NCBI GenBank assembly: GCA_036245525.1
Contig: BTPG01000002.1
Location: forward strand, 125,971,950 to 126,035,949
DNA length: 64,000 bases
DNA from: Semisulcospira habei
Lineage: Eukaryota; Mollusca; Gastropoda; Semisulcospiridae
Direction: 5' to 3'
How positions within the stretch are numbered: the first letter of the stretch is position 1; the number at the start of each line of letters is the position of its first letter. The translations under genes and the position numbers were made by a program. The notes under the pieces were generated by a model. That model was given only the letters and a program-made list of their open reading frames with translations, was not told the DNA's origin and searched no databases. This document shows positions 32,894 through 43,137 of the stretch, one piece after another.

Positions 32894-33480
32894 CAGCCGG
32901 CTTGAACGTTTCCACATGAGATCCCTGCGCTCACTCATGGGCATCAAAGGTGGCAAACCTGGAAGTCCTGGACAATGCTGGCCTAGTGAGTGTTGAAGCC
33001 TTGATCTTAAAGACACAACTTCGCTAGACAGGTCATGTCATACGCATGGATGATTCTCGCATGCCACGCCCACTCCTGTATGGCGCACTCTCAAAAGGCC
33101 ACAGGAAGCAAGGACGGCCAAAGAAACGCTTCAAAGACTGCATAAAAGACAGCCTCAAGTACTGCGTCTTCCCGGTAAAGGAACTTGAAGCACAAGATAG
33201 CTAATATAGATCTGGCTGGCGTGCCGCAACCAGGAAACCCTGCACGCTCTTTGAACACAATCGGCGCAAAAAGATCACAAGTGCCAGAGCTCGCAGAAAG
33301 ACAGCGTCGACTCTCGCCACAGCTACGTTCCAGTGCCCCCATTGCCCTCGCAGGTGTGGCTCCAGGATTGGCATGGCCAGCCACACCCGCACCCACAAAT
33401 AGAAGTCATGCACAATGACATCATCGGATTTCGATGGTCTACCCATTAGGTATTTCAGTGCAAAAAATGAATGATAGGAT

Positions 33481-33610
33481 TTAGAAGAAACTACCAAGTG
33501 AGTTGGAAAAAGCACTGTCAAGGGAGAGAAGTGTGCATGATAGACCAATGATCATAGATCAATGATCTCTCGACGGTGCTTTTTCCAACTCACTTGGTAG
33601 TTTCTTCTAA
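33481..33610. repeat. Family M fold-back, copy 1
   Basis: Arms TTAGAAGAAACTACCAAGTG and its perfect complement, continuing through AGTTGGAAAAAGCAC. The centre is near ATGATCATAGATCAATGATC. The stem is about 45 bp with very few mismatches in the outer part. Confidence 0.85.
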
Positions 33611-33730
33611 ATTACAAGCACTGGCAGTCAACCCTTTCGGTCTAGAATGATAGGATTGTTTAGTGTTGAATTTGCCCTGAATTTGCCCTGCTTTCAAAGA
33701 CATAATTTTGTGTCCTCAGAGGTGAAATAG

Positions 33731-33943
33731 TTAACCCATTTAGCCCCGACGCCCCGCAGCAGAAGGTGGATCGAGCATGATAATTCAAGGGTAGTTCTAG
33801 ATAAGCTTGGCGCTTTATGGCGTCAAACTAATCTTCATTTCCTTTGAATTTTTATTTTCGATCCACCTCCTGCAGCTGATACACAGTCGTTAGGTGACAC
33901 CTCCAAAATGTGGGAAATGCGGCCGTGGGGTTAAACGAGTTAA
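33731..33943. mobile_element. Family A TTAA fold-back, copy 10
   Basis: TTAACCCATTTAGCCCCGAC at the left, GTGGGGTTAAACGAGTTAA at the right. The hairpin is decayed, with the right arm diverged (AACTAATCTTCATTTCC). Confidence 0.75.
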
Positions 33944-33962
33944 ATACAGTTATGTGCGTTAT

Positions 33963-34145
33963 GACCCCCCCCCCCTACCCCCCCCCCCCCTACCCCCCCC
34001 CCCAAGCTCCTTGTAGTGTTCGGTCAGGGTTAGTTTCCAGTCGCCTCGTGCCACCAGTAAAAAGAAGTTGGACACGCCTCCTCCCGCACCCCCCCCCCCC
34101 ACCCCCCGCTCAGCCTCCCTCCCCCTTCCCCCACAAATCCCCCTC
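33963..34145. other. C-rich tracts
   Basis: Several poly-C runs (33965-34005, 34090-34110) give proline-rich artefact frames. No gene is seen. Confidence 0.7.
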
Positions 34146-34311
34146 ACACCTCAACATGTCCTTGATCCGTCCCTGTGATTTGTGCTTGTTAGTCACGTTA
34201 CCAGGTGCGTTAAAGAACTTTGTGTTACAGTACACAATGATGTGACGTAACATAATGTGTTGTGACGTTTGTTTTGTAAGCTGCGGTGACGCGGTGCGTG
34301 TAATAATCTGA

Positions 34312-34413
34312 CCTAATTTGCCAAAAGGTGGTATGTCCATTTCTGTGAAAGGCGAAATTTTCAATGTAAAGCTTTAAAAAAAAAAACTGGACTTACTCTG
34401 TACTGTCAGTCTT
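34312..34413. repeat. Family H fold-back, degenerate copy
   Basis: Left TTGCCAAAAGG...GTCCATTTCTGTGAAAGGCG and right AAAACTGGACTTACT...TTTTTGCC. The inner arms are decayed around a poly-A run. Confidence 0.5.
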
Positions 34414-34482
34414 TTTGCCAGTTCTGGGCAGCCATGTGATGTGGTGCTACACGTCACAGACATATCGCGCTATTATTTTCCT

Positions 34483-34698
34483 TTAACTCCTTCCTCGCCA
34501 TCGGACGTAAACATGTTTCTGAAATCGTTCTTCACTCAACGACCAAAAAAGACACAACCGTCCAATGAACATGGATACAAATCGGTCTGAGCAAGAGGTA
34601 TAGATCCTCATGAGCCCCCGCAATTGCGGGGGCTCATGAGGATCTATACCTCTTGCAGTTGTGGAGTGTTCACCTTTTCTCAGCAGTGAAAGGGTCCA
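34483..34698. mobile_element. Family B TTAA fold-back, copy at 34.6 kb
   Basis: TTAACTCCTTCCTCGCC at the left; right border TTCTCAGCAGTGAAAGGG. The hairpin (34591-34656) is perfect: GCAAGAGGTATAGATCCTCA and complement, with TATA in both arms, around CCCCCGCAATTGCGGGGG. Confidence 0.85.
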
Positions 34699-34848
34699 AG
34701 CTTAAAGCTTGTGTCCGACGTCATGAGCAGGACTAAAGCTGAACAAAATGAAACCGTGAGGTCAGTAGTTTCAACATTACCAAAAAGTTATGCCATTCAA
34801 TAATAATTATTATTTACCGACTGTGAAAAAGAAGAAAAACAGTGTTTC

Positions 34849-34927
34849 AGTAACTCGTCCGAGACGTGCCGAATCCGGATACGCGTAAAGCCGCGTATCC
34901 AAATGCGACACGTCTCGAATGTGTTAA
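34849..34927. mobile_element. Family E fold-back, copy 3
   Basis: GTAACTCGTCCGAGACG at the left to CGTCTCGAATGTGTTAA at the right, centre GCGTAAAGCCGC. The left TTAA is mutated. Confidence 0.75.
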
Positions 34928-35196
34928 CCTACGCGCATTAGGCCTTTGGCTTTCAGATCTAATGACTTTCATTCCACGGAACTGAAGTCATTTAGTTCTG
35001 GCAGTTAAAGGATTACATTTACCAACGTTACCGTTTATTACTATTCGATGCTTTTCAACCACATAATATTACGGTGGCTGTAATTAGTGTATTATATATA
35101 AACTGCCGTTTATGAAGTCGACTTTGCTTTTGCTACCTACAGGTTGTTTTGAACACGCATTTTCTTTTTCATTTATGATGACGTTATCCGCATTGT

Positions 35197-35263
35197 GTGC
35201 TGGTCGGTGAATTAGTGGACCTTACGGCTTGAAGCCGTAAGGTCCAAAATCACAGACCAGCAC
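35197..35263. repeat. Family G fold-back, copy 1
   Basis: Arms GTGCTGGTCGGTGAATTAGT and CAAAATCACAGACCAGCAC with a perfect inner stem GGACCTTACGGCTT-GAAGCCGTAAGGTCC. Confidence 0.85.
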
Positions 35264-35445
35264 GGCACACTGCCCGGCATTCACTCAACTACGGCCCTGT
35301 CTCACTAGTATAACAAACCCATTCACTTTTCCTGCAACTGAGAGCACTTTCTTGCTATATTTAGTCAGGCTACTCCAGTATACATCGCGGTATCAGTCTG
35401 ACATAACGCGCGCAGGTCTCGGTCCCTTTCACGGGGGTACGCGGT

Positions 35446-35511
35446 GAGCAAAAGGTCCTCGGGCCGACATCAGTCTTAGCTAAGGCTGATGTCGGCCCGA
35501 GGACCTTTTAG
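35446..35511. repeat. Family D fold-back, copy 5 (short)
   Basis: Perfect hairpin AAAAGGTCCTCGGGCCGACA and complement. The inner GACATCAG/CTGATGTC core is unlike the CACGACGG core of other D copies, yet it is paired. Centre CTTAGCTAAG. Confidence 0.85.
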
Positions 35512-35514
35512 TCG

Positions 35515-36070
35515 TTTACGGCCAGCGGCATCTTCACGGTTAGTGCCAGAGACCTGGCCGGGTGTGGTCTTTTCTTCACACAAGTCTTTAGATCTAAATT
35601 CAGCACTGTGTACAATAATGAAGTCGCGAATATCGCAGTCCGGCTGACGTACTTCAGTTATGGCTCAGTCACGGATACCGCGACGAGGCTGACCTGTGTT
35701 AGCAGGTTGTTGATAGGTCACCAGTACACACTGACCCTCAGCCGGAACTGGTGCCGCGTGGACTCCTTATAAATAACCCCTGCTTTCCGGCAGTTAGTTA
35801 GTTTATCTATTTATGACAACCTCAGGCTGCGTCATATATGTGTGTGTATCCGTCAACGTTTGTTTCCGCAACCAATGAAAACTTATTCACATTTCCTGCA
35901 CAGTGCGTTTGTCTTTATGACTGAGTAAAGCGGGCCATTGTTCCTAGTCCGCGTCAAAAAAGGAAAAGTACTTTTTCACTCTGGGTCGTTTCCGCTCGAT
36001 GCCGCACACGGTAATCACTCAATGAACTTCTCCATTATAGCAGTACATCAGTCGAAATGTTAGGTTAATG
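35515..36070. other. Unassigned sequence
   Basis: No gene or repeat family is recognised. Confidence 0.4.
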
Positions 36071-36071
36071 C

Positions 36072-36292
36072 GTAACACCTTCACTGCAGAGAAAAAGTGA
36101 ACGGGATCCAAATGCAAGAGGCGTAGATCCTCATGAGCCCCCGCGACTGCGGGGGCTCATGAGGATCTATGCCTCTTGCTTACACCAGTTTGTATTGATG
36201 TTTCTTGTACGGTTGTGCCATTTGGTCGTTGTATGAACAAATAAAAAGGTTTCAAAAACATAATACGTATGCAGTGGCAGGGAAGGGGTTAG
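36072..36292. mobile_element. Family B TTAA-type fold-back, copy at 36.1 kb
   Basis: Left border GTAACACCTTCACTGCAGAG, right border ATGCAGTGGCAGGGAAGGGG then TTAG. The hairpin (36114-36179) has arms GCAAGAGGCGTAGATCCTCA and a complement with one mismatch. Confidence 0.8.
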
Positions 36293-36297
36293 AACTG

Positions 36298-36366
36298 AAC
36301 AAGAAGCATGGATGCTCATCAGCCCCATGCGTCCTGCAGGGCCTTATGAGGATCTATGCTTCTTGC
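36298..36366. repeat. Family B fold-back, diverged copy
   Basis: Arms AAGAAGCATGGATGCTCATC and TTATGAGGATCTATGCTTCTT immediately follow the previous B element. The AGAAGC/GCTTCT change is paired. Confidence 0.65.
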
Positions 36367-36369
36367 AGA

Positions 36370-37060
36370 GTTCGCTTTCTGCTGTGTCCACTGACATGCA
36401 GCGGCTGATTAGTGACCGTGACAGTATCTCAGTTCGTGATACCATCAAAGGCGCGTAAAGTTGATTAAGGTTTCCTGTAATGTTTTCCGCCTCCAAAACG
36501 AGCAGTCGACACGACATCCCCATTGCGCTGCACTGATTATTTTTTTATTTTATTTTAATGGCACTGAGATAGGTTCTTCGTTCGCATAGCTTTGTGTTGC
36601 AAGAGGCTAAGTTATAGGGAAGAGTGTGTTTAAAGGGGACGTAACCTAATGGCCCTGTTGACTCCCACAAGGAAGAAGAAATTCCAAAGATACACTGGCC
36701 AAACATTCGTGACCCCCCCCCCCCTCCACCACACACACACACACACACACACTCCACCTCCCGCGCCCTCCCCAGCCCCCAGGTTGCTGTGCCACTGCTT
36801 TGCATTACAAGACATTTGTACCTAGGTTACGTAGGTAGTGTTGTATATATAAAACTGTTTGGTCCTTGTGACTCCCTACATGTCAACACATTATCAGGGA
36901 GGGAATTCGGGACCACCTTGTGCTCCTAGTTCCAGCAGGGTCAGTGTTTATTGTGCGGTATACACTAAGTTGCCGCCCTCAACAGCCCGATAACCTCCTG
37001 ACTAGGCTGAGCTCGGCTTCTTTTTGCCTCCCGTACAGCAGAACATGTTTTGAGCGACCA
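36370..37060. other. Unassigned sequence with C-run and (AC)n
   Basis: No gene is recognised. A poly-C run plus a short AC microsatellite occupies 36714-36753. Confidence 0.5.
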
Positions 37061-37067
37061 ACTGTCG

Positions 37068-37295
37068 TTAACCCCTTGACTGTCGAGGGAAAAAAGTGAA
37101 AACTCGATCAAAGTCCGAGAGACATTGATCCTCATGAGCCCCCGCGACTGCGGGGGCTCATGAGGATCTATGCCTCTTGCCGCTGAGACCAGTTTGTATC
37201 CATGTTTCTTGGTCGCTGTATGAACCATAATTATTATTTCAGAAACACAAATGCCCCGTACGTACAGTGTAGGTACAGTGGCAGGGAAGGGGTTG
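37068..37295. mobile_element. Family B TTAA fold-back, copy at 37.1 kb
   Basis: TTAACCCCTTGACTGTCGAG at the left and ACAGTGGCAGGGAAGGGGTT at the right are inverted copies of one border. The hairpin (37115-37180) is nearly perfect around CCCCCGCGACTGCGGGGG. Confidence 0.85.
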
Positions 37296-37525
37296 AAAAC
37301 CATCATTCAGGCTGTAGCTGTGACTGGCTGTAGTCACCTAAATGATGGTCTTTGCTGACAGGTGAACACTGTTTGCCCTTGAAGACCTGTCTTGAGAGAT
37401 CACCCGTCTTTTAACTTGTGACACCACCTTTCTGGCACAAAGGGCGGTTGATCGGAACAGGTTCCTCTGTGTACTTGGATTGTTCGTAAAACGCACTCAC
37501 AACACTGCTGACGAGAGACGAAAAA

Positions 37526-37572
37526 GGCATGCTAGCTCAAGGGTAGTGCCAGATGGCTTTACAACCGGCAGG
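37526..37572. repeat. Family A left-arm remnant
   Basis: TGCTAGCTCAAGGGTAGTGC then CAGATGGCTT matches the left arm of family A. No right arm follows. Confidence 0.45.
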
Positions 37573-37587
37573 GTCTCAGTCGCGGTG

Positions 37588-37760
37588 AAGTATACTACTA
37601 CTACTACTACTAATAATAATAATAATATGAATAATGTACATTGATATAGCGCTTAACCTCCAAATGAATGGTGCTCTAAGCGCTTTACAAGATCAAAAAT
37701 CACAGAACAAAAAGTACAAGAAAAATGAAAGAAAACACTGACTACAATAAATGTTACAAA
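37588..37760 (-). repeat. AAT-tailed interspersed repeat, copy 2
   Basis: A TACT/AAT microsatellite followed by TGATATAGCGCTTAACCTCC and TGCTCTAAGCGCTTTACAAG, matching the repeat at 25885-25980. The family may extend to about 38158, but I cannot confirm its length. Confidence 0.6.
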
Positions 37761-38147
37761 AACTAAAGTGACATATCAAAAGCGGCTCACACTCACACAT
37801 ACGCACACACCGTTACAAGAACAGTTACTGTCAAAGATTGCTAACGGCACTAAAAATGCATCTAACTATATGCATAAGAAAACCGACTAGGTCTTGAGCA
37901 GTGATTTAAAAGCAGACCAGAGTTGGACCACATGTCTGACATGGGCTGGAAGGTCGTTCCTGGTGGAAGGCGGACTGTTTCGCGGAATTCATGTTTATTC
38001 CTGCACCTCATTGACCTGCACAGGTAAACTCCGTACCGCCTGGGATGAGGAAAAGCTGGCTCATACAAACATCCTAGTATACTTCCGTACGTTCGGGCCG
38101 GGGCACCAGCGTACCCGGTCCTGTAGCAAAAACCACTGAAGTTATTC

Positions 38148-38244
38148 GCAACAAACATAGATCCTCATGGACCACCGACCGCAAATCATCTCAGGACTCT
38201 CTGTCTCGCTACGTGGATGCAAATGAGAATCTATGCCTCTTGCT
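38148..38244. repeat. Family B fold-back, expanded loop copy
   Basis: Left arm CAACAAACATAGATCCTCAT and right arm ATGAGAATCTATGCCTCTTG with about 50 bp of unrelated sequence between them. Confidence 0.65.
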
Positions 38245-38596
38245 TAGTATTATTTTATTAATTCACTGATATTCGCATTCGTCACTAAGGACACATGCTA
38301 TCATAGTTGAGTTTCCAGTCTACGGCGTCAAGTTATTCAGTTGGAGTTAGGACTGACTGCTGATGTGGGGGCTCTCGTGTGGATCATCTATACCGGCCTT
38401 TGCTGGCACCATTTTAGACTCATAGTGTTCGTCAAAAGCCAGGGGTTTCATCGGGTGTTGAGTCACAGTGCAGAGCGGTGTACCCGGAATTAGTAAATAT
38501 TTGTACGCCTACACATCTCCCGTAACAAGATGCAGATTCGCGGCATGGCTGCTCTAGTTACTGAGGGGAACTATTTTCTCTCCCCAACGCGCCGCC

Positions 38597-38916
38597 TTTG
38601 GTTGGTTAGTTCGGGTTTAACGTCCACAGCACCGAGGTGATCATGGACGGCCCTGACGGGCGGGTTATGGGGGACAGGGAAATCTATTGCCTATGGAGTA
38701 CGACCTGAACACTGATCAACTCAGGCGCACTCCAACTGTGCCACTTTGATTTACCAGGACCTTTCAAAGGACATGCTATTGAACAAATCCGTTTTTCCCC
38801 CTGGATTGTGAGTCCAGCTACCGGGGCCGGGACGGGATTCGAACCCACGACCCGGCGATTCCCTTCGCTCTCCTGCTCATGTCCGACGTTTAACCGCCTG
38901 AGCTATTTCGGACTCT
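38597..38916 (-). mobile_element. tRNA-derived SINE, complete
   Basis: Flanked by a perfect 11-bp direct repeat AACGCGCCGCC (38586-38596 and 38917-38927). The minus-strand 5' end begins AGAGTCCGAAATAGCTCAGG. A pol III A box (TAGCTCAGGCGG, 38894-38905) and B box (GGTTCGAATCC, 38835-38845) lie at tRNA-like spacing. The 3' end reads GGACGTTAAACCCGAACTAA then CCAACC. It is non-coding and relies on a LINE for mobility. A second, 5'-truncated copy is at 42945-43127. Confidence 0.9.
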
Positions 38917-39129
38917 AACGCGCCGCCATTCAAACAGACTGTTTTATTTCTCCCTTCCCCCCTGTTTAACGGTCAGTCCCTCCACCACCTCATTCTCTTC
39001 AGTGTCCAACCCTTACCCGTTAAGTGGCTGCCGTTGAAAAAGGCGCCTAGGATTGTAAATGTTACTCAGTCCGTCCATTATTTGCCCTTCGGACTGCCGA
39101 GAAAGAGTCATGATTAAACACAGGCAACT

Positions 39130-39195
39130 GCAAGAGACATAGATCCTCATGAGCCCCCGCAATTGCGGGGGCTCATGAGGATCTATGCCTCTTGC
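39130..39195. repeat. Family B fold-back, copy at 39.1 kb
   Basis: Arms GCAAGAGACATAGATCCTCA and a complement with one mismatch, around CCCCCGCAATTGCGGGGG. Confidence 0.8.
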
Positions 39196-39634
39196 TGACA
39201 CTATTTTGAATCAATGTACCTGGGGCGGCTGGGCCGTGACTGCACCGAGGAACACAATGTGCGTCAACTGGTATTGAAGGGCTACGGTCTGTCAATGTTG
39301 GCCGCATCAGTGGAAAGGAGTGCAGTGGTAAATAAATTATCCTTATAAATCCTCTTTATTATTATTATTAATTATTATTATTATTATTGTTATTAAATCG
39401 ATGATATATACGTTAGCTGCAAACAAACAGGTCAGCCTCGGTATTACGCGAAATCGGCTATATAACGCGGTGGCCGAAAAATTCAAAATGCGACGGAGAA
39501 TTTTGATACAGTATTTTGAGAATTTTTTGGCCGGTGGAGGGGTAGGGGGGTGGGGGGGCCGGGGGGGGGGGGGGGCGCTGGTCCAGCCAATATCCTCCCC
39601 TATATTTTTTCTATGTAAATTCAACACCACAACA

Positions 39635-39715
39635 TTAACCCTTTGGCTGTCTGCATCGCCTTTTGTGGACGTGGTTCCTGCAATAATCACCTCGACCCAA
39701 AGCGCTCAGTACGGG
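39635..39715. mobile_element. Family J TTAA fold-back, copy 2
   Basis: TTAACCCTTTGGCTGTCTGC border, then CGCCTTTTGTGGACGTGGTT and CCTGCAATAATCACCTCGAC with an AAAGCG end. It matches family J (centre CCTGCA) with decay of the right arm. Confidence 0.6.
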
Positions 39716-40132
39716 GTATGGCGATATACCGGCTGCGACTGGCCAGTAGCATACTAAGAGTAACAGGATAAGCCAGTTAGTCAAAAGATCAATGACTTTA
39801 CTGGCTCAGGACTGCTATGTCAGCAGCGCCCCAGTAAGCAAACTACCGTCGGGCCTTCGTCGGCCATAGGACCTGTTGTTCAAAGGCCAATAAGCTTACT
39901 TACGTGCTGGAATACTCTGCCATCAGCAACTCAGGGATTGCATGCAGCCTCCTCACCATGCCGGCAGTGTTAGCGTGTTTTATGCAAGTTTTCAACTATA
40001 CAGAGAGATTACAATGCACGAGGGACCCCCCAGGCCCTCGGCTGTAATATTAAGGGGATTGTTGCCCATCGAACATCGGGTGAGAACTCGTATGCCTTCT
40101 CACAAAGAGGAACTCAGGAGTTAAATTCGCCA

Positions 40133-40198
40133 GCAAGAGGTATAGATCCTCATGGGCCCCCGCGAATGCGGGGGCTCATGAGGATCTATATCTCTTGC
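40133..40198. repeat. Family B fold-back, copy at 40.1 kb
   Basis: Arms GCAAGAGGTATAGATCCTCA and TGAGGATCTATATCTCTTGC around a CCCCCGCGAATGCGGGGG centre. Confidence 0.8.
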
Positions 40199-40309
40199 GG
40201 CCAAAAAGGGCCGTGTAGTTCCGTTTGGAGGCGATAATTTCGAGTGAATTTGTTTCAGGGAATAGCAAGGTGATGTGATTAGCTGAAATTTGCTTTTCGG
40301 TAGCAAAGG

Positions 40310-40600
40310 TCATGTACATACGCACGCAAGAACAAATACATACGGAAGCATGCACGCACGCAAGCAGTCATTTATGCACAAGGGCGGGCACATGCACTCA
40401 GCACGCACTCGCACGCACGCACGCACACACGAACGCACGCAGGTACGCACACACGCACAGATACACGCACACACACACGCACGCACACACGCGGCACGCA
40501 CGCACGCAGGTGCGCACACACACACGCAGGTACGCACACACACACGCACGCACACACACACACACACGCAACGGCGCACACACGCACGCACACAGGCCCA
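40310..40600. repeat. Imperfect ACGC/ACAC simple repeat
   Basis: A 290-bp tract of ACGC, ACAC and AGGT units. The long Cys/Val- or Thr/His-rich frames on both strands are artefacts. Confidence 0.9.
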
Positions 40601-40633
40601 AACCAATTAACTAAATGGAGAAAATAAATATCC

Positions 40634-40850
40634 TGAACTCGTTCACTGCCAACAAAAAAGTAACTAACACCCAACTGCAAGAGGTATAGATCCTCATGAG
40701 CCCTCGCAGTCGCGGGGGCTCATGAGGATCTATACCTCTTGCTGACGCCACTTTGTATCCATGTTCCTGTAGACGGCTGGGGATTTTTGACACTGAATTC
40801 ACCGCGATTCCATAAACACAATCTACGTCCGCTAGTAATGAGTGGTTTAA
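40634..40850. mobile_element. Family B TTAA fold-back, copy at 40.7 kb
   Basis: Left border GAACTCGTTCACTGCC, hairpin 40677-40742 with paired TATA arms. The right border ends in TTAA at 40847-40850, which is also the first TTAA of the adjacent family J element. Confidence 0.8.
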
Positions 40851-40966
40851 CCCCGTCCTCGTGTCGGTAGCGGTTTTAGTCGCGATGATTCCTGTAGAAA
40901 TAACAACACCCTGACTTCCTGCAGGAATCATCGCGACTAAACCCACTAACCACACACACATCGTTA
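40847..40966. mobile_element. Family J TTAA fold-back, copy 3
   Basis: TTAACCCCGTCC at the left and CACACATCGTTAA at the right. The hairpin arms GTTTTAGTCGCGATGATTCC and GGAATCATCGCGACTAAAC enclose a loop of about 25 bases. The core sequence differs from J copies 1 and 2. Confidence 0.75.
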
Positions 40967-41049
40967 AAGCTGGTGAATTTTGTCACTGAGCTCGTCTGAA
41001 ACTTTTTGCGTGATTCATTCTTCATCACTTTTAACAAGTAAGAACACGC

Positions 41050-41125
41050 CCCTCCCCCTTCCTCCGCCCCCCTTCCCCCCTACCCCCCCCCCCCCCCGGC
41101 TTCCCCCCCCCCCCTGCCCCCCGGC
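41050..41125. other. C-rich tract
   Basis: Poly-C runs interrupted by T/G. It would form a polypurine strand on the complement. No gene is seen. Confidence 0.7.
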
Positions 41126-41473
41126 CCAACCGACCCATCTTGGCAATGTTTCACACAATGCCGCTGACACGTTACAAACAAGCAGTATTTATTACAGCAC
41201 AAGTGTTTGTGTCAAAACAATCAGTTCTTCACAACAAGCATGCCGACTGTAATGCCATCTCTCACAACCGCTGTGAAAACAACATATATCGACTCTTAAC
41301 AGACCCGGACTTGCCAAAAGAAATCCGACAGAGGGCGTCTGTTACACCATTGTCAGAGACTGAGCACACGATAACCTCCTACGCCTTAGCCAAGAAGATA
41401 CTGAGGCCTTCTCAAGAGAGTGTGTCATGCAGAGGGGTGACTCTCGCAGGACGAGTCTTTTTATTTTAAAATT

Positions 41474-41874
41474 TTAACCCAATTCAACTCAACGGCAACA
41501 TTTCCTAAATTTTGGAGGTGTCACATATAACGACTATAAGGTATACCAGTTGCCGGACATGAATCGACCATGAGAATTCAAGGGTAGTGTCAGATTAGCC
41601 TCGCGCTTGGCGCCGTCAGGCGCCAAGCCAATCTGGCACTACCCATGAATTATCATGGTCGATTCATCTCCTACCTTAATGCGTCGGGGCTAACTGGGCC
41701 ATCCGGCACCAAGCTAATCTGGCACTACCCTTGAATTATCATGGTCGATCCATCTCCTGTTGTAGTGTGCCGGGGCAATTTGGGCCATCCGGCGCCAAGC
41801 TAATCTGGCACTACCCTTGAATTATCATGGTCGATCCATCTCCTGCTGTAGTATTTCGGGGCTAATTGGGTTAA
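41474..41874. mobile_element. Family A TTAA fold-back with triplicated right arm
   Basis: TTAACCCAATTC at the left and GGGGCTAATTGGGTTAA at the right. The left arm (GAATTCAAGGGTAGTGTCAG) occurs once. The right arm (GCCAAGCTAATCTGGCACTA onward) occurs three times at an 86-bp period (41622, 41708, 41794), each followed by a GGGGC-type border. Confidence 0.85.
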
Positions 41875-42102
41875 CTTGTCTGCAAATCGGCATCTCAGCG
41901 GCGAGATATGCAAAGCCTCGTTGCCGATGATCATAGATCTATCCTGATGGGTCTCACCCGCCATGAGATGACCTTAGTCGCCTCTTTTGCGTTAAACCCA
42001 AATAACTAACTGATAAGTCTCACAAACCTTTGCAGGATGTGAGGGACTTAGTCACGAGGGTCTATGCCTGGAATGGCTGTCGAAAGTTCGAGGGCCGTTC
42101 TG

Positions 42103-42245
42103 CCGTTTTATTGCAAAAGACAGTGTGTCCATTTTTTTGAGAAAAGCAAAATTGTCTGTGTTAACTGTTATACAATGAAAATTACGTGCTTTTTTTTTTT
42201 TTCTCTTTCCAAAATGGACTAACTGGCTTTGAAATTGTCCAGATG
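42103..42245. repeat. Family H fold-back, copy 3
   Basis: Left TTGCAAAAGACAGTGTGTCC then ATTTTTTTGAGAAAAGC; right CTTTCCAAAATGGACTAACT then GGCTTTG. The inner arms pair imperfectly around ATACAATGAAAAT. Confidence 0.55.
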
Positions 42246-42556
42246 CCGGCAGCTTTGGTCTAACAACAGATACTAGATAATAATAATATAAAAAAAAGCT
42301 AATAAAAGATGAAATCAGGTAAGCATAAATGGGCAAGATGCCTTGAACCCTGAAACCGGGAGGCTTATGAGGATCTATGTCTTTTGCACTTTAGAGAACG
42401 GGCCTATCGCCGAAGAGGCGTCTGAGTGATGTGCGAGCTTTTTATGAGACTGAAAAGGAAAGAGAAAAAACAACTAGAAGACAATTAGGGGATGGGGGCT
42501 CAGATAACGAAGTTGCATGCCTGCCTCGTTTTGCCAGGAATTAAAAGACTCAGTAT

Positions 42557-42620
42557 GTGCTGGTCTGTGATTTTTGACTCACGGCCTACGGCCGTGAGCT
42601 CCAAAATCACAGACCAGCAC
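42557..42620. repeat. Family G fold-back, copy 2
   Basis: Near-perfect hairpin: GTGCTGGTCTGTGATTTTTG and CCAAAATCACAGACCAGCAC with inner CTCACGGCCTACGGCCGTGAG. The inner stem differs from copy 1 but is still paired. Confidence 0.85.
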
Positions 42621-42944
42621 ACAGGTGACGTGGAACTGGTGCAGCCCATACAAAAGGCTTGAATGGTTATATTCGTTCTGTTTTGCAAAGTGTTTTTGGG
42701 CATGCACCGCACATGGCAGTGGTAGTGCCTAGGTGCTGTGAACGCGGCATTCCTATGAGCCTATTTAGAATTTTCGTATGCACTTGATCAGTTACAAATA
42801 ACGGTTAAAAATTATCAATGTCTGAGCAGTGCTGCTATTCTCGCGGAATTAACAAAATCCAGAACCATTGTGTGAGTGACAATTGACAACAGTGAACATG
42901 AAACATCATATGATGGTTCAAACTTGCATCTCTAGGGCAAAAAA

Positions 42945-43127
42945 GACGGGCTTGTTAAATAGCATGTCTGTTGAAATGTCCTGGTATATCAAAGTGGCAC
43001 AGGTGCGGTGCCTGAACTAATCAGTGTTCAGGTCGAACTTCATGGGCAATAGATGTCCCTGTCCCAATAACCCGACCGTTAGGGCCGTCCATTATCACTC
43101 CGGTGCCGTCGACATCAAAACCCAAAC
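42945..43127 (+). mobile_element. tRNA-derived SINE, 5'-truncated copy
   Basis: Matches the body and 3' part of the SINE at 38597-38916 in the opposite orientation (GTCCTGGTATATCAAAGTGG, CAGTGTTCAGGTCGAACTTC, TAGGGCCGTCCATTATCAC). The tRNA-like head is missing. Confidence 0.75.
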
Positions 43128-43137
43128 TATCCTAACA

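Larger units (their letters stand above)
30478..33425 (+). mobile_element. RTE-like retrotransposon interrupted by an opposite RTE-like element
   Basis: The plus-strand element is in two parts. The left part (30481-30618) encodes LNKTEVLHQPPPGTRAPPPK and on to RYLGSIISSD. The right part (32412-33425) resumes TVDKEIAARISKASQALGRL. The interruption is the minus-strand element at 30619-32411, bracketed by TACT (30615-30618 and 32412-32415). Joined, the reading frame is continuous across the site. The right part carries a 76-bp tandem array and then encodes LERFHMRSLRSLMGIK, HVIRMDDSRMPRPLLYGALS and a final zinc-finger-like CPHCPRRCGSRIGMASHTR with a stop at about 33404. Frame changes make it a pseudogene. 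The clade is inferred (RTE-like). Confidence 0.75.

Noticed and set aside
38835..38916. A genuine tRNA gene on the minus strand
   Set aside because: A and B boxes are present, but the cloverleaf is followed by a 240-bp body and a GTTAAACC tail and is flanked by an 11-bp duplication, which marks a SINE.
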